Shown one piece after another: positions 16,330 through 25,009 of a stretch of 64,000 bases of DNA; position 1 is the stretch's first letter; each line of letters starts with the position of its first letter. The notes below the pieces were generated by a model, which saw only the letters and a program-made list of their open reading frames with translations, was not told the DNA's origin and made no database searches. Origin of the DNA: Streptococcus sanguinis (GTDB taxonomy: Bacteria; Bacillota; Bacilli; Lactobacillales; Streptococcaceae). The position numbers were made by a program, and so were the translations under genes. The DNA is taken from positions 142,805-206,804 of the forward strand of contig NZ_JAHZPA010000001.1 of the NCBI RefSeq assembly GCF_019929225.1, given 5' to 3'.

Positions 16330-17020
16330 GACGGTACTGGTGACGGGAGCTAGCTCTGGCATCGGCCGAGCTCAGGCTCTGACCTTTTTGGAAAATGGCT
16401 ACCGCGTCTACGGGGTGGACAAGGATGAAAATCCTGGTTTTCTCAATGAGCTTCGTTTTGTCAAGATGGATTTGACAGGGGATTTGACACCGCTCTTCAC
16501 CAGCTTGCCTGAGGTGGATATTCTCTGCAATACAGCAGGTATCTTGGACAATTATCGTCCCCTGCACGAGACAAGTGACGAGGACTGGGAGCAGATTTTT
16601 GCGCTTAATCTGACCGCGACTATGAAAATTACTCGCTTTTACCTGCAGAAAATGCTGGAGAAAAAGTCCGGTATCATCATTAACATGTGCTCGATTGCTA
16701 GCTTTCTGGCTGGCGGCGGCGGTGCTGCCTATACAGCCTCTAAGCATGCTCTGGCTGGCCTGACCAAGCAGATAGCCTTGGATTATGCGGATAAAAATAT
16801 CCAAGTGTTTGGCCTGGCGCCGGGCGCTGTCAAGACAGCTATGACTGCCGCAGATTTTGAGCCAGACGGACTGGCAGACTGGGTTGCTGAGGAAACGCCG
16901 ATCAAGCGCTGGTTAGACCCTCAGGAAATAGCTAATGTTAGCCTCTTTCTAGCCAGTGGCAAGGCAGCTGCTATGCAGGGTGAGATTATCAAAATCGACG
17001 GTGGCTGGAGTTTGAAGTAA
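16322..17020 (+). CDS. Short-chain dehydrogenase/reductase (FabG-like SDR)
   Basis: A 232-residue classical SDR enzyme using NAD(P)H. The cofactor motif is TGASSGIGRA (residues 8-17), the NNAG-equivalent is NTAGIL, the catalytic Ser is in NMCSIAS, and the YxxxK pair is Tyr137/Lys141 in AAYTASKHALAG. The C terminus GEIIKIDGGWS is typical. Such proteins are often named 3-oxoacyl-ACP reductase, but the true fatty-acid FabG normally lies in the fab cluster, so a different alcohol or ketone substrate is more likely. It overlaps the DUF2829 gene by eight bases; the GDPD gene follows after nine bases. Confidence 0.9.
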   Translation: MTKTVLVTGASSGIGRAQALTFLENGYRVYGVDKDENPGFLNELRFVKMDLTGDLTPLFTSLPEVDILCNTAGILDNYRPLHETSDEDWEQIFALNLTATMKITRFYLQKMLEKKSGIIINMCSIASFLAGGGGAAYTASKHALAGLTKQIALDYADKNIQVFGLAPGAVKTAMTAADFEPDGLADWVAEETPIKRWLDPQEIANVSLFLASGKAAAMQGEIIKIDGGWSLK

Positions 17021-17029
17021 GTAAATAAA

Positions 17030-18010
17030 ATGTTTAAATGGCAAAAACGCAAGAAGATTTATCTGTTTTGTCTAGCCCTGCTATCTCTTATCTGGTTAAA
17101 CAATACAAACCTCTTTTCTAATAAAGATGGACAGGAATATAAAATCCTAGCTCATCGAGGACTTGCGCAGACCTTTGATGAATCTAAAGCGGACTGGGAT
17201 AGCAATACGGCAGCCATGATTGACCCGCCTACGCATCCCTATCTTGAGAACACCCTTTCTTCGATGCAGGCGACCTTTGACCTAGGAGCGGATGCAGTGG
17301 AGTTTGATGTGAAATTGTCCAAAGACCAGCAACTAGCAGTCTTTCATGATGAAACTCTGGAATTCAAAACTGGCATTGAGGGAGAAATTCAGGACTATAC
17401 GATGGCTGAGCTCAAAAAGATGGATATCGGTTACGGTTATACGGCTGATGGCGGAAAAACCTATCCTTTTAGAGGAAAAGGAGTCGGCCAGATGCCCACA
17501 ATAGATGAGGTTTTTGAGGCCTTTCCAGACAAGGAGTTTGTGATTGAGGTCAAAGACGGGAAATTAGAAACCTATAAAGTCTTGTGGGAAAAGCTAAAAA
17601 CGCTCTCGCCCAAAAGGTTAAACAAACTCAGTGTTTGTGGGGCAAGCGAGGAAGGCGTTCATTGGTTGCGCAGTCAGAGCAGCAGTCTCAAGCTCTTGTC
17701 CAAAAATCGCATGCTTAATGCTCTTATCCAATATGAATTATTGGGCTTTACGGGCTATATCCCTGAGGAAATGAAAAATGCAGAGCTGCGCATTCCTTTG
17801 AAATATGCCAAATTCTTATGGGGTTGGCCAAACAAATTTATGGAAAGAATGGAAGCTGTCAATACACGGGTTGAGCTAACAGCTGGCGGCAGCGATTTAT
17901 CAGAAGGTTTCGATCATATCCATAGTCTAAAAGATATCCCAGAGGGCTTTGACGGCTATATCTGGACGAATAAAATCAATGAACTGCATCTGAAAGAAGG
18001 TAAAGAATGA
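17030..18010 (+). CDS. Membrane-anchored glycerophosphodiester phosphodiesterase family protein
   Basis: A 326-residue protein with one N-terminal span (about residues 9-25) and an extracytoplasmic GDPD barrel. The family motifs are present: AHRG with catalytic His42, ENTLSSMQ, GADAVEFDVKLSKDQQLAVFHDETL with the metal-binding acids and second His, and later VIEVKDG. GDPD enzymes release glycerol phosphate from phospholipid head groups or teichoic-acid-like polymers; the exact substrate here is unknown. The ribosome site is weak, so translation may depend on the SDR gene just upstream. The GNAT gene at 18007 overlaps its stop codon, so the run 16093-19094 looks like one operon. Confidence 0.88.
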   Translation: MFKWQKRKKIYLFCLALLSLIWLNNTNLFSNKDGQEYKILAHRGLAQTFDESKADWDSNTAAMIDPPTHPYLENTLSSMQATFDLGADAVEFDVKLSKDQQLAVFHDETLEFKTGIEGEIQDYTMAELKKMDIGYGYTADGGKTYPFRGKGVGQMPTIDEVFEAFPDKEFVIEVKDGKLETYKVLWEKLKTLSPKRLNKLSVCGASEEGVHWLRSQSSSLKLLSKNRMLNALIQYELLGFTGYIPEEMKNAELRIPLKYAKFLWGWPNKFMERMEAVNTRVELTAGGSDLSEGFDHIHSLKDIPEGFDGYIWTNKINELHLKEGKE

Positions 18011-18750
18011 AGGCAAAGGATACTTTTTTCCAATCCTGGACCAAAAATATGGTACTTTACGGTTTGGATGCTGGCCTAGGGCAGTTCTTCATGAATGCGC
18101 CTGAGACATCCTGCCTTTACCAACTAGGAAATTTCATCTTTCCTGCTGGTCAGGTGGATTGTTATTTTTGGCAGGATTTTAGCAAAAAATATAGTTTAGC
18201 TGACAAGGTCATTATCTCCGAGGAGCGCAGTTGGCAAGAGTTTCTGGATAGTCAGAGTGAGCTGCAGCAGTTCACTCGCTATGCTTTTGTGGACAGGGCT
18301 GACTTTGACGCAGAGGTTTTGGAGAAATGGCAGCGCAGGTTACCTGCAAACTACCAACTTTGTCCGATTGTTGAGGAGAGTTATGAGCGTTTGGCTGAGG
18401 AAGTCTGGTCTCAGGATTTGCAGGGTGACTTTTCCGATTTTGACTATTTTCAAGCGTCGGGTGGCTTTGGTTTTTTACTCTATTCAGGAGAGGACATCAT
18501 CGCTGGCGTTTCGACAGGATTGGTCTATCATGGAGCCCTTGAGATTGAAATTGCTACTAAGCCGGCCTACCAAAGACAATGCTTGGCCAAAATCTTAGGT
18601 GCCCAAATGATTTTAGAAGCTCAAAAACGCTCACTCTTTCCTCTATGGGATGTGCACAATGAAGCTTCCAAGAAGGTTGCAGAAAGCTTGGGCTATCAGT
18701 GTCTAGGCGCTTATCCGGCCTATGAATGGAAAGGGACTTTTGACCAATGA
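18007..18750 (+). CDS. GNAT-family acetyltransferase with an extra N-terminal domain
   Basis: A 247-residue protein. The C-terminal half is a GNAT fold: VSTGLVYHGALEIEIATKPAYQRQCLAKILGAQMI gives the acetyl-CoA strand and R-Q-C-L-A-K loop, and PLWDVHNEASKKVAESLGYQ is the conserved C-terminal N-x-x-S-xx-x-A-E-x-LG pattern. The N-terminal half (about 120 residues) resembles the GNAT_acetyltran (ZmaR-like) type, rich in aromatic residues. Some relatives give self-resistance to antibiotics, but this is not shown here. It overlaps both neighbours by four bases, so it is translationally coupled to the GDPD gene and to the hypothetical gene at 18747. Confidence 0.82.
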   Translation: MKAKDTFFQSWTKNMVLYGLDAGLGQFFMNAPETSCLYQLGNFIFPAGQVDCYFWQDFSKKYSLADKVIISEERSWQEFLDSQSELQQFTRYAFVDRADFDAEVLEKWQRRLPANYQLCPIVEESYERLAEEVWSQDLQGDFSDFDYFQASGGFGFLLYSGEDIIAGVSTGLVYHGALEIEIATKPAYQRQCLAKILGAQMILEAQKRSLFPLWDVHNEASKKVAESLGYQCLGAYPAYEWKGTFDQ

Positions 18751-19094
18751 AGAAAAACCAAACCTATGACTTAAAAGACATCATGGAGGCTGTAAAATCG
18801 GAAGAGCTAGATGATGATTTCTGTTTGTATGCTAAGGAAAATGGAGAACTGAATTTTCAGGATAGCTACTTGCTTGCTGATTATCCTCAAGTGGTGGATA
18901 ATAGGGATGTTTATCCTAGACAGGTAAAGGAGCAAGATCTGGAGCTGATTTATTACGGTGAAGATTTTGCGGATGTTCTCTTGTCAGTCATGGAGCAGAA
19001 AGCAGAAGTGACTGATCAAGAGTGTTTACAGGCTCTGATTTACTATTATGAGCATGATGACTTTATGGATTTTGATAAAGATACAGTTTTGTAG
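18747..19094 (+). CDS. Small acidic protein of unknown function
   Basis: A 115-residue cytoplasmic protein with very acidic composition (many Asp and Glu) and no membrane span or signal. The C-terminal half (LQALIYYYEHDDFMDF) looks helical. I do not recognise a family with confidence. Its start overlaps the stop of the GNAT gene (ATGA), making it the last gene of the probable operon from 16093. Acidic small proteins of this shape are sometimes immunity or DNA-mimic proteins, but there is no partner toxin here, so no function is assigned. Confidence 0.7.
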   Translation: MKKNQTYDLKDIMEAVKSEELDDDFCLYAKENGELNFQDSYLLADYPQVVDNRDVYPRQVKEQDLELIYYGEDFADVLLSVMEQKAEVTDQECLQALIYYYEHDDFMDFDKDTVL

Positions 19095-19144
19095 GAAGAT
19101 TTTTTATAAACAATAATTATCATTTTAGAAAGACAGGAGAAGTG

Positions 19145-19594
19145 ATGACCCCAAAAGAAATGTGGCAGGCATACAAGAAAATCAATCCAAAGATTGGCGA
19201 CGATATTGACGCCTGGGCCTTCGGTGACTTGGCAGATGAGCTTGCTGACTTAGTGCTGCGTGGTGAAAAGACAGCGACGGCTTCTGCCTATGAGCTCTAT
19301 AAGCTTGAAAATGAGCCCTTGCCGCAGGCAGGAAGCTTTGATGTCATTTTAGACAGTCAGGACAAGGCAGTCTGTATCATTGAAATCACCAAAGTCTCTG
19401 TGGTACCTTTTAATGAGGTTTCAGCCGAACACGCCTTTAAGGAAGGAGAAGGAGACAAATCCTTGGCCTACTGGCAACAAGTCCATCAGGAATTTTTTAC
19501 GGAGTGTCTGGCGGAAGCCGGTTTGGAATTTTCGCAAGAAACGGGTGTCGTCCTAGAAGAATTTCGCAAGGCCTATCCGCTGGATCAAGCTTAA
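19145..19594 (+). CDS. ASCH-domain protein
   Basis: A 149-residue single-domain protein. The ATG at 19145 follows AGGAGA; an adjacent GTG at 19142 would give a Met-Met start but is less well spaced. The ASCH fold is indicated by AWAFGDLADELADLVLRGEKTATAS, in which the G-x-K-T-x-T/A-S loop is the hallmark, followed by a beta-rich middle (DVILDSQDKAVCIIEITKV) and a C-terminal region with EGEGDKSLAYWQQVH. ASCH proteins bind RNA, and some are ribonucleases or amidohydrolases acting on modified nucleosides. A terminator follows immediately, so the gene is the end of its unit. Confidence 0.88.
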   Translation: MTPKEMWQAYKKINPKIGDDIDAWAFGDLADELADLVLRGEKTATASAYELYKLENEPLPQAGSFDVILDSQDKAVCIIEITKVSVVPFNEVSAEHAFKEGEGDKSLAYWQQVHQEFFTECLAEAGLEFSQETGVVLEEFRKAYPLDQA

Positions 19595-19618
19595 GTCTAT
19601 TTTTGAATAGGCTTTTTG
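19593..19618 (+). terminator. Rho-independent terminator after the ASCH gene
   Basis: A 9-bp stem AAGTCTATT/AATAGGCTT (one G-U) with a 4-base loop and five T residues begins inside the stop codon. Confidence 0.82.
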
Positions 19619-19686
19619 TTTGCCCTTGATAAATCGAAATAAAAGTGTTGCTATTAGGTATATAAAAATCGTGATTTGGAGGAGAA

Positions 19687-20314
19687 ATGGATAAATTAAT
19701 TTTAGGCTTACTCATGATAAAGCGTTTTACAGTTTATGAAATTCGTCAGGTGATGCGGCAAAATTTCAGCTCTATGTGTAGCGATAGTCTAGGCAAGTAT
19801 CCAAGCAGCCTTAAAAAAACTGTCCCAGCAAGGAGCAGTGACTTATTCGGAGTACGTAGAAAAAGGAAAAATGAAGAAGGAATATGCGATTACAGCTTCG
19901 GGACGAATCTTGTTTTTGGAGTGGCTTAAAACGCCTATCAACATGAGCAAGAACAAGAATATGGACTTGGGGAAATTCCTCTTTATGGTATATCTTCCTA
20001 AGAGAGAGCAGCTTCAGATGCTGGATTTGACCATTGAGGGACTGGAAGTTGAAGTCCAAGAGTTTGAAGCTGTCAAAGACGCGATTCGTTTTACGGAGGA
20101 ACAAGAAAAGGTAAAAGCCTATCTAGAGCAGAACAGCCATCTGGCTACAGAGCTGATAGAGACCAGTCAGGCGGCTGATTTAGCTGAAAGTATTTCCCAG
20201 ATTGGCTATTTTGAAATGAAGACGCTCGAATTTGGGCTTGATTCTGCTCGCTTTCAGTTAGACTTGTTTACCAAGCTTCGCCAGCAGTTGGCTGAAAATG
20301 AGAAAGAGGGCTGA
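19687..20314 (+). pseudogene. PadR-family transcriptional regulator, broken by a one-base insertion
   Basis: The ATG at 19687 follows GGAGGAG and encodes MDKLILGLLMIKRFTVYEIRQVMRQ, a typical PadR winged-helix start. After SDSLG (near 19794) the frame is lost. Dropping one A of the AA at 19795-19796 restores SIQAALKKLSQQGAVTYSEYVEKGKMKKEYAITASG in one frame, the recognition helix and wing, continuing to a coiled C-terminal dimer region ending at 20314. The intact protein would be about 208 residues. PadR regulators usually repress a neighbouring transporter or membrane gene; none is obvious beside it. Either a real inactivating mutation or a sequencing error would explain the break. Confidence 0.85.
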
Positions 20315-20444
20315 GATACTAAGTATTCAAAAAGCAGCGGCTACTTGCCTAGTTGATACATTTGGCAATGACTTTGAGAGTTTGAAAAACCAATTAGCCT
20401 TTCTTCCACTACAGTCTTCAAAGACCGTTTCTGAAAAAGATTGA
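20298..20444 (+). CDS. Possible 48-residue open frame overlapping the PadR 3' end
   Basis: An ATG at 20298 inside the end of the PadR frame opens 48 codons: MRKRAEILSIQKAAATCLVDTF and onward, ending LQSSKTVSEKD at 20444. There is no good ribosome site. The frame spans almost all of the 196-base gap before the next gene. It could be a small coupled gene, a remnant, or chance. I do not recognise it. Confidence 0.22.
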   Translation: MRKRAEILSIQKAAATCLVDTFGNDFESLKNQLAFLPLQSSKTVSEKD

Positions 20445-20469
20445 AAATAGCTCTAAAAAAGCTTATAAT
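20441..20469 (+). promoter_or_regulatory. Sigma-A promoter of the exported protein gene at 20511
   Basis: TTGAAA at 20441 and TATAAT at 20464 are separated by 17 bp, a near-consensus promoter about 42 bases before the TTG start. Confidence 0.8.
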
Positions 20470-20510
20470 ATAAGCTATAAAATGACAGAAGGCTTCTAGG
20501 AGGATTAATT

Positions 20511-21305
20511 TTGAAGAAGGTTCATTTTTTTATCATTTACGGCTGTGTCTGCTTTGTACTGATTGGCGGAACCTTTCTCTATACTTACTTTAAGCCTGGA
20601 GGCATAGCAGAAGCAATCGAATCCCGCTTTAAGCTGTCTGCTGTAGTGGATGCATCCTTGAAGAAATTCGATCATGATAGTTTTTACATGGATCGGCTGT
20701 CTGAGTCAACCTATCTAGAAGGCTACAAAAAAAGAAAAGCCAAGACGGTTAAACAGCTGACTGTTTCAGATTCACCTTATTTAGCTAAGCTTTACGAAAC
20801 CTATGATGATCAAGAACTGACCCATTATTTCAGCGAAGATCGGATGTACTTGGAAGAAAAAGACGGCTTTGAGACCATTGATGACACCGACTCCCGGAAA
20901 CATATCAATGGTTATTCGGGCATGTCTTCCTTTAAGGCTTTGCTGCAGGTCATGGTAGATAATGAGTCAGAACTAACTAAGAAAAAAGTGGAGGGCGGCT
21001 ATGAGTTTTCGGTGACAGCAGAAGGTGATTTGGCCTATGACCTTATCGATGCCTTCTACTATGCTTATAATGATGAACATTATGATACAACCATCGATAT
21101 TGAGAAGTGTAAGGTTGCCTTTGTGGTTGACCCTAAGACTCGGACCATCCGCTCTATTGATATGACCATGGATTTGGACGAAGATACAGCTTTAGATGGA
21201 GAATTGATTTACTTCAAGCAGCGGGCTGTCTTCAAGGACTATGGCAAGGCTAAAGTTCATCTTCCAAAGAAAATCAAAGAAAAAGAAGCAAAATCAGCTG
21301 TTTAA
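20511..21305 (+). CDS. Signal-anchored extracytoplasmic protein of unknown function
   Basis: The gene starts with TTG, well placed after AGGAGG; no better ATG is present. The 264-residue protein has one N-terminal span (FFIIYGCVCFVLIGGTFLYTYF, about residues 6-27) with no clear cleavage site, then a charged extracytoplasmic region rich in Lys, Asp and Tyr. The segment from about residue 160 has beta-strand character (EGGYEFSVTAEGDLAYD and VAFVVDPKTRTIRSIDMTMDL), loosely like lipoprotein-type cup domains. I do not recognise the family. It is a single-gene unit with its own promoter and a terminator that overlaps its stop codon. Confidence 0.72.
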   Translation: MKKVHFFIIYGCVCFVLIGGTFLYTYFKPGGIAEAIESRFKLSAVVDASLKKFDHDSFYMDRLSESTYLEGYKKRKAKTVKQLTVSDSPYLAKLYETYDDQELTHYFSEDRMYLEEKDGFETIDDTDSRKHINGYSGMSSFKALLQVMVDNESELTKKKVEGGYEFSVTAEGDLAYDLIDAFYYAYNDEHYDTTIDIEKCKVAFVVDPKTRTIRSIDMTMDLDEDTALDGELIYFKQRAVFKDYGKAKVHLPKKIKEKEAKSAV

Positions 21306-21319
21306 AGGCTGATTTTTTT
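21291..21319 (+). terminator. Rho-independent terminator overlapping the stop codon
   Basis: AAATCAGC at 21291 pairs with GCTGATTT at 21308, followed by a T-run. The loop contains the TAA stop. Confidence 0.85.
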
Positions 21320-21429
21320 GTGCAAAAGTTTTTTTGTTGCAGATTTTTATGGGGATGGCTTGATTTTAAATTTTTAAAAATTACCTTTTAGTGATATAAT
21401 AAAGGTGATATCCTACAGAAAAGAGATAA

Positions 21430-22812
<1,383 letters not shown>

Positions 22813-22820
22813 GTTCAGTC

Positions 22821-23372
22821 ATGGAATTTGAAGAAAAAACTGTCCAACGGACAGAGATTTATCAGGGACCGATTTTTAAAGTGGTTCAGGATCAGGTAGA
22901 GTTGCCAGAGGGTAAAGGTCAAGCCCAACGGGATTTGATTTTTCATAATGGTGCGGTGGCTGTGATTGCTATCACCCCGGAAAATAAGATGATTTTAGTC
23001 AAGCAGTACCGCAAGGCAATTGAAGCGACTTCTTACGAGATTCCAGCTGGGAAACTTGAGGTAGGAGAGAATGCAGATCCCCAAGCGGCTGCCCTCCGAG
23101 AATTAGAAGAAGAGACCGGCTACACTGGGCAGCTGGAGTTGGTCTATGATTTCTACTCTGCTATCGGTTTTTGCAATGAAAAAATCAAGCTCTACAGCGC
23201 CAGCCATTTGACAAAGGTCGAAAACCCTCGCCCCCAAGACGAGGATGAAACATTGGAACTTTTTGAAGTCAGTCTGGAGGAGGCACACCAGTTGCTGCAA
23301 AACGGTGACATTTGTGATGCCAAGACCATCATGGCCCTTCAGTACTGGGAACAAAAAAATCTGAATAAATAG
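22821..23372 (+). CDS. nudF: ADP-ribose pyrophosphatase, Nudix family
   Basis: A 183-residue Nudix hydrolase. The Nudix box GKLEVGENADPQAAALRELEEETGY (about residues 77-101) has the full G-x5-E-x7-R-E-x2-EE-x-G pattern. The N-terminal beta strands with GAVAVIAITPENKMILVKQYRKAIEATSYEIPAG match the ADP-ribose pyrophosphatase subgroup, in which R and E residues of this segment contact the substrate across the dimer. It begins nine bases after glmU and is followed by macP after 12 bases, so the three are one operon. The link to cell-wall genes is positional only. Confidence 0.92.
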   Translation: MEFEEKTVQRTEIYQGPIFKVVQDQVELPEGKGQAQRDLIFHNGAVAVIAITPENKMILVKQYRKAIEATSYEIPAGKLEVGENADPQAAALRELEEETGYTGQLELVYDFYSAIGFCNEKIKLYSASHLTKVENPRPQDEDETLELFEVSLEEAHQLLQNGDICDAKTIMALQYWEQKNLNK

Positions 23373-23384
23373 GAACGTAGATCA

Positions 23385-23807
23385 ATGGGAAAAGCTTTAT
23401 TAACAGATGAAATCATTGAGCGGGCCAACCGCGGTGAGGATATTTCGGGGCCGCCTCTCATGGATGACGAGGAAACCAAGATTCTTTCAACTGGCAGAAG
23501 CTCTTTTAGCTCACAGCAGTCTAGCCGACAGGATACTCAGTTTGGTTATCAGAGCCCTCAAAACCGCTTTGGTTATGAAGAAGCTCGGTCTCAGCAGAAT
23601 CAGAGTCGTTTTGGCTATCAGACTGCTCAAAACCAAGAGGAGTTTACGGATGAGACTCTCCACATTGAGGTAGATCCGACCGTGACTAAGAGCCGTCGGA
23701 TTGAAAACCAAAAGCGGAGCCTCTTTCAAGCCAAACTCAATAAGATTCTCCTTTGGGTGGTTATCCTGCTGATTGGTTTGATTGCTGCTATTATTTGGTG
23801 GCCTTAA
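23385..23807 (+). CDS. macP: MacP-like activator of penicillin-binding protein 2a
   Basis: A 140-residue single-pass membrane protein. The conserved start [23 protein letters not shown] and the C-terminal span [18 protein letters not shown] (about residues 121-138) match streptococcal MacP, the membrane cofactor that activates the class A penicillin-binding protein PBP2a in pneumococcus. The position after glmU-nudF and before mtnN is the same as in pneumococcus. The central linker is rich in Gln, Ser, Phe, Gly and Tyr, with repeated FGYQ/FGYE segments (about residues 46-79), and is longer than in the about 104-residue pneumococcal protein. A terminator follows. Confidence 0.85.
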   Translation: MGKALLTDEIIERANRGEDISGPPLMDDEETKILSTGRSSFSSQQSSRQDTQFGYQSPQNRFGYEEARSQQNQSRFGYQTAQNQEEFTDETLHIEVDPTVTKSRRIENQKRSLFQAKLNKILLWVVILLIGLIAAIIWWP

Positions 23808-23832
23808 AAAACTGCTCTATTGCACTTAAAAG

Positions 23833-23860
23833 GAAGCCTAGTCTGTCTAAGCTTCTTTTT
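23833..23860 (+). terminator. Rho-independent terminator of the glmU-nudF-macP operon
   Basis: GAAGCCTAG pairs with CTAAGCTTC (one mismatch) around TCTGT, followed by TTTTT. Confidence 0.8.
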
Positions 23861-23883
23861 CATCAGATGATTTGAGGTATTAT

Positions 23884-24576
23884 ATGAAAATTGGAATTAT
23901 CGCAGCCATGCCCGAGGAGTTGAAGATTCTGTTGGAGCATTTAGAAAACCCGCAGAAGCACCTGCGTTTGGGCCATGTCTATCATACGGGCTCCATCGGC
24001 TATCATGAAGTGGTGTTGGTCGAAAGCGGGATTGGCAAGGTTATGTCTGCTATGAGCGTGGCTGTTTTGGTCAATGACTTCAAGGTCACAGCCGTGATTA
24101 ACACAGGCTCAGCTGGAGCAGTGGCAGAAGGTCTAGCTATCGGCGATGTGGTGGTTGCAGATCGTCTGGTCTACCATGATGTGGACGTGACGGCCTTTGG
24201 CTATGACTACGGTCAGATGGCACGGCAGCCACTCTATTTTGAAGCGAGCCGCTATCTGGTTGCCGAAATGAAGAAAATTTTGGATAAGACCCATCAAAAG
24301 GCCAGAGTAGGTTTGATTGCGACAGGTGACAGCTTTGTTGCTGGTCAAGATAAGATTGATCGCATCAAGGAGCATTTTCCAGATGTCTTGGCTGTCGAGA
24401 TGGAAGGCGCAGCTATTGCTCAAGCCACACATTCGATTGGCCTGCCCTTTATGGTCATTCGGGCCATGAGCGACACAGCTAGCCATGATGCCAATGTCAC
24501 TTTTGACGAATTCATTCTTGAAGCTGGTAAACGCTCTGCAGAGACCCTGATTCAATTTCTGAAAGAGTTGGTTTAA
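23884..24576 (+). CDS. mtnN: 5'-methylthioadenosine/S-adenosylhomocysteine nucleosidase
   Basis: A 230-residue enzyme that hydrolyses SAH and MTA, recycling the by-products of methylation and feeding LuxS/AI-2 synthesis. The ATG at 23884 starts MKIGIIAAMPEELKILLEHL, the family start; four in-frame upstream codons lack support. Motifs seen are ESGIGKVMSAM, NTGSAGAV, and VEMEGAAIAQ with the purine-site Glu, followed by RAMSDTAS with the catalytic Asp. Length matches Pfs/MtnN. The DUF898-like gene follows after 13 bases and may share its transcript. Confidence 0.96.
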   Translation: MKIGIIAAMPEELKILLEHLENPQKHLRLGHVYHTGSIGYHEVVLVESGIGKVMSAMSVAVLVNDFKVTAVINTGSAGAVAEGLAIGDVVVADRLVYHDVDVTAFGYDYGQMARQPLYFEASRYLVAEMKKILDKTHQKARVGLIATGDSFVAGQDKIDRIKEHFPDVLAVEMEGAAIAQATHSIGLPFMVIRAMSDTASHDANVTFDEFILEAGKRSAETLIQFLKELV

Positions 24577-24589
24577 AGGGGGAGATAGT

Positions 24590-24898
24590 ATGTACAAAGA
24601 GTCTTATTTTGATGGTGGTCTCTTTTCTTACATCGGTCATGTGATTTTAGCTACCTTGATTACAGTATTTACGCTGGGAATTTGTGCACCTTGGGGCATG
24701 TGTATTCTGTATAATTGGAAGATAAAACATACAGTTATTGACGGGCACCGTCTTTACTTTGATGGTACTGCCATGCAGCTTTTTGGGAATTGGATCAAGT
24801 GGTGGCTCCTGACCATTGTTACCTTTGGTATTTATGGCTTTTGGCTGAAAATCAAACTGACCCAGTGGATTACCAAGCATACGCATCATGTGAATTGA
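24590..24898 (+). CDS. DUF898-like small membrane protein
   Basis: A 102-residue protein with two hydrophobic segments (about residues 12-38 and 65-84) separated by KIKHTVIDGHRLYFDGTAMQLFG. That segment and the aromatic WKIKHT/WLKIKLTQW pairs resemble the DUF898 (YjgN-like) family. Function unknown. The ribosome site is GGGGAGA. It ends a unit with mtnN and is closed by a terminator. Confidence 0.75.
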   Translation: MYKESYFDGGLFSYIGHVILATLITVFTLGICAPWGMCILYNWKIKHTVIDGHRLYFDGTAMQLFGNWIKWWLLTIVTFGIYGFWLKIKLTQWITKHTHHVN

Positions 24899-24906
24899 GA
24901 ACAAGC

Positions 24907-24932
24907 AAGCGAGACCTAAGTGGCTCGCTTTT
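24907..24932 (+). terminator. Rho-independent terminator after the DUF898-like gene
   Basis: AAGCGAG pairs with CTCGCTT around a 10-base loop, followed by TTTT and CCCTTT. Confidence 0.75.
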
Positions 24933-24946
24933 CCCTTTCTTCAGTC

Positions 24947-24976
24947 TTGCCAAAAAATCCCTTTTGATGGTATAAT
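24947..24976 (+). promoter_or_regulatory. Sigma-A promoter of the ABC-F gene
   Basis: TTGCCA at 24947 and TATAAT at 24971 with an 18-bp spacer, about 34 bases before the ATG. Confidence 0.72.
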
Positions 24977-25009
24977 CAAGGAACTGCAATCAATGATAGA
25001 GGAGAAAAA

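Noticed and set aside
19095..19144. Fur-like site near ATAATTATCATTTTAG before the ASCH gene
   Set aside because: Only one weak half-site is visible and the stretch is simply AT-rich.
23407..23673. 88-residue frame inside macP in another phase
   Set aside because: Shadow of a strongly supported gene with conserved MacP sequence and position.
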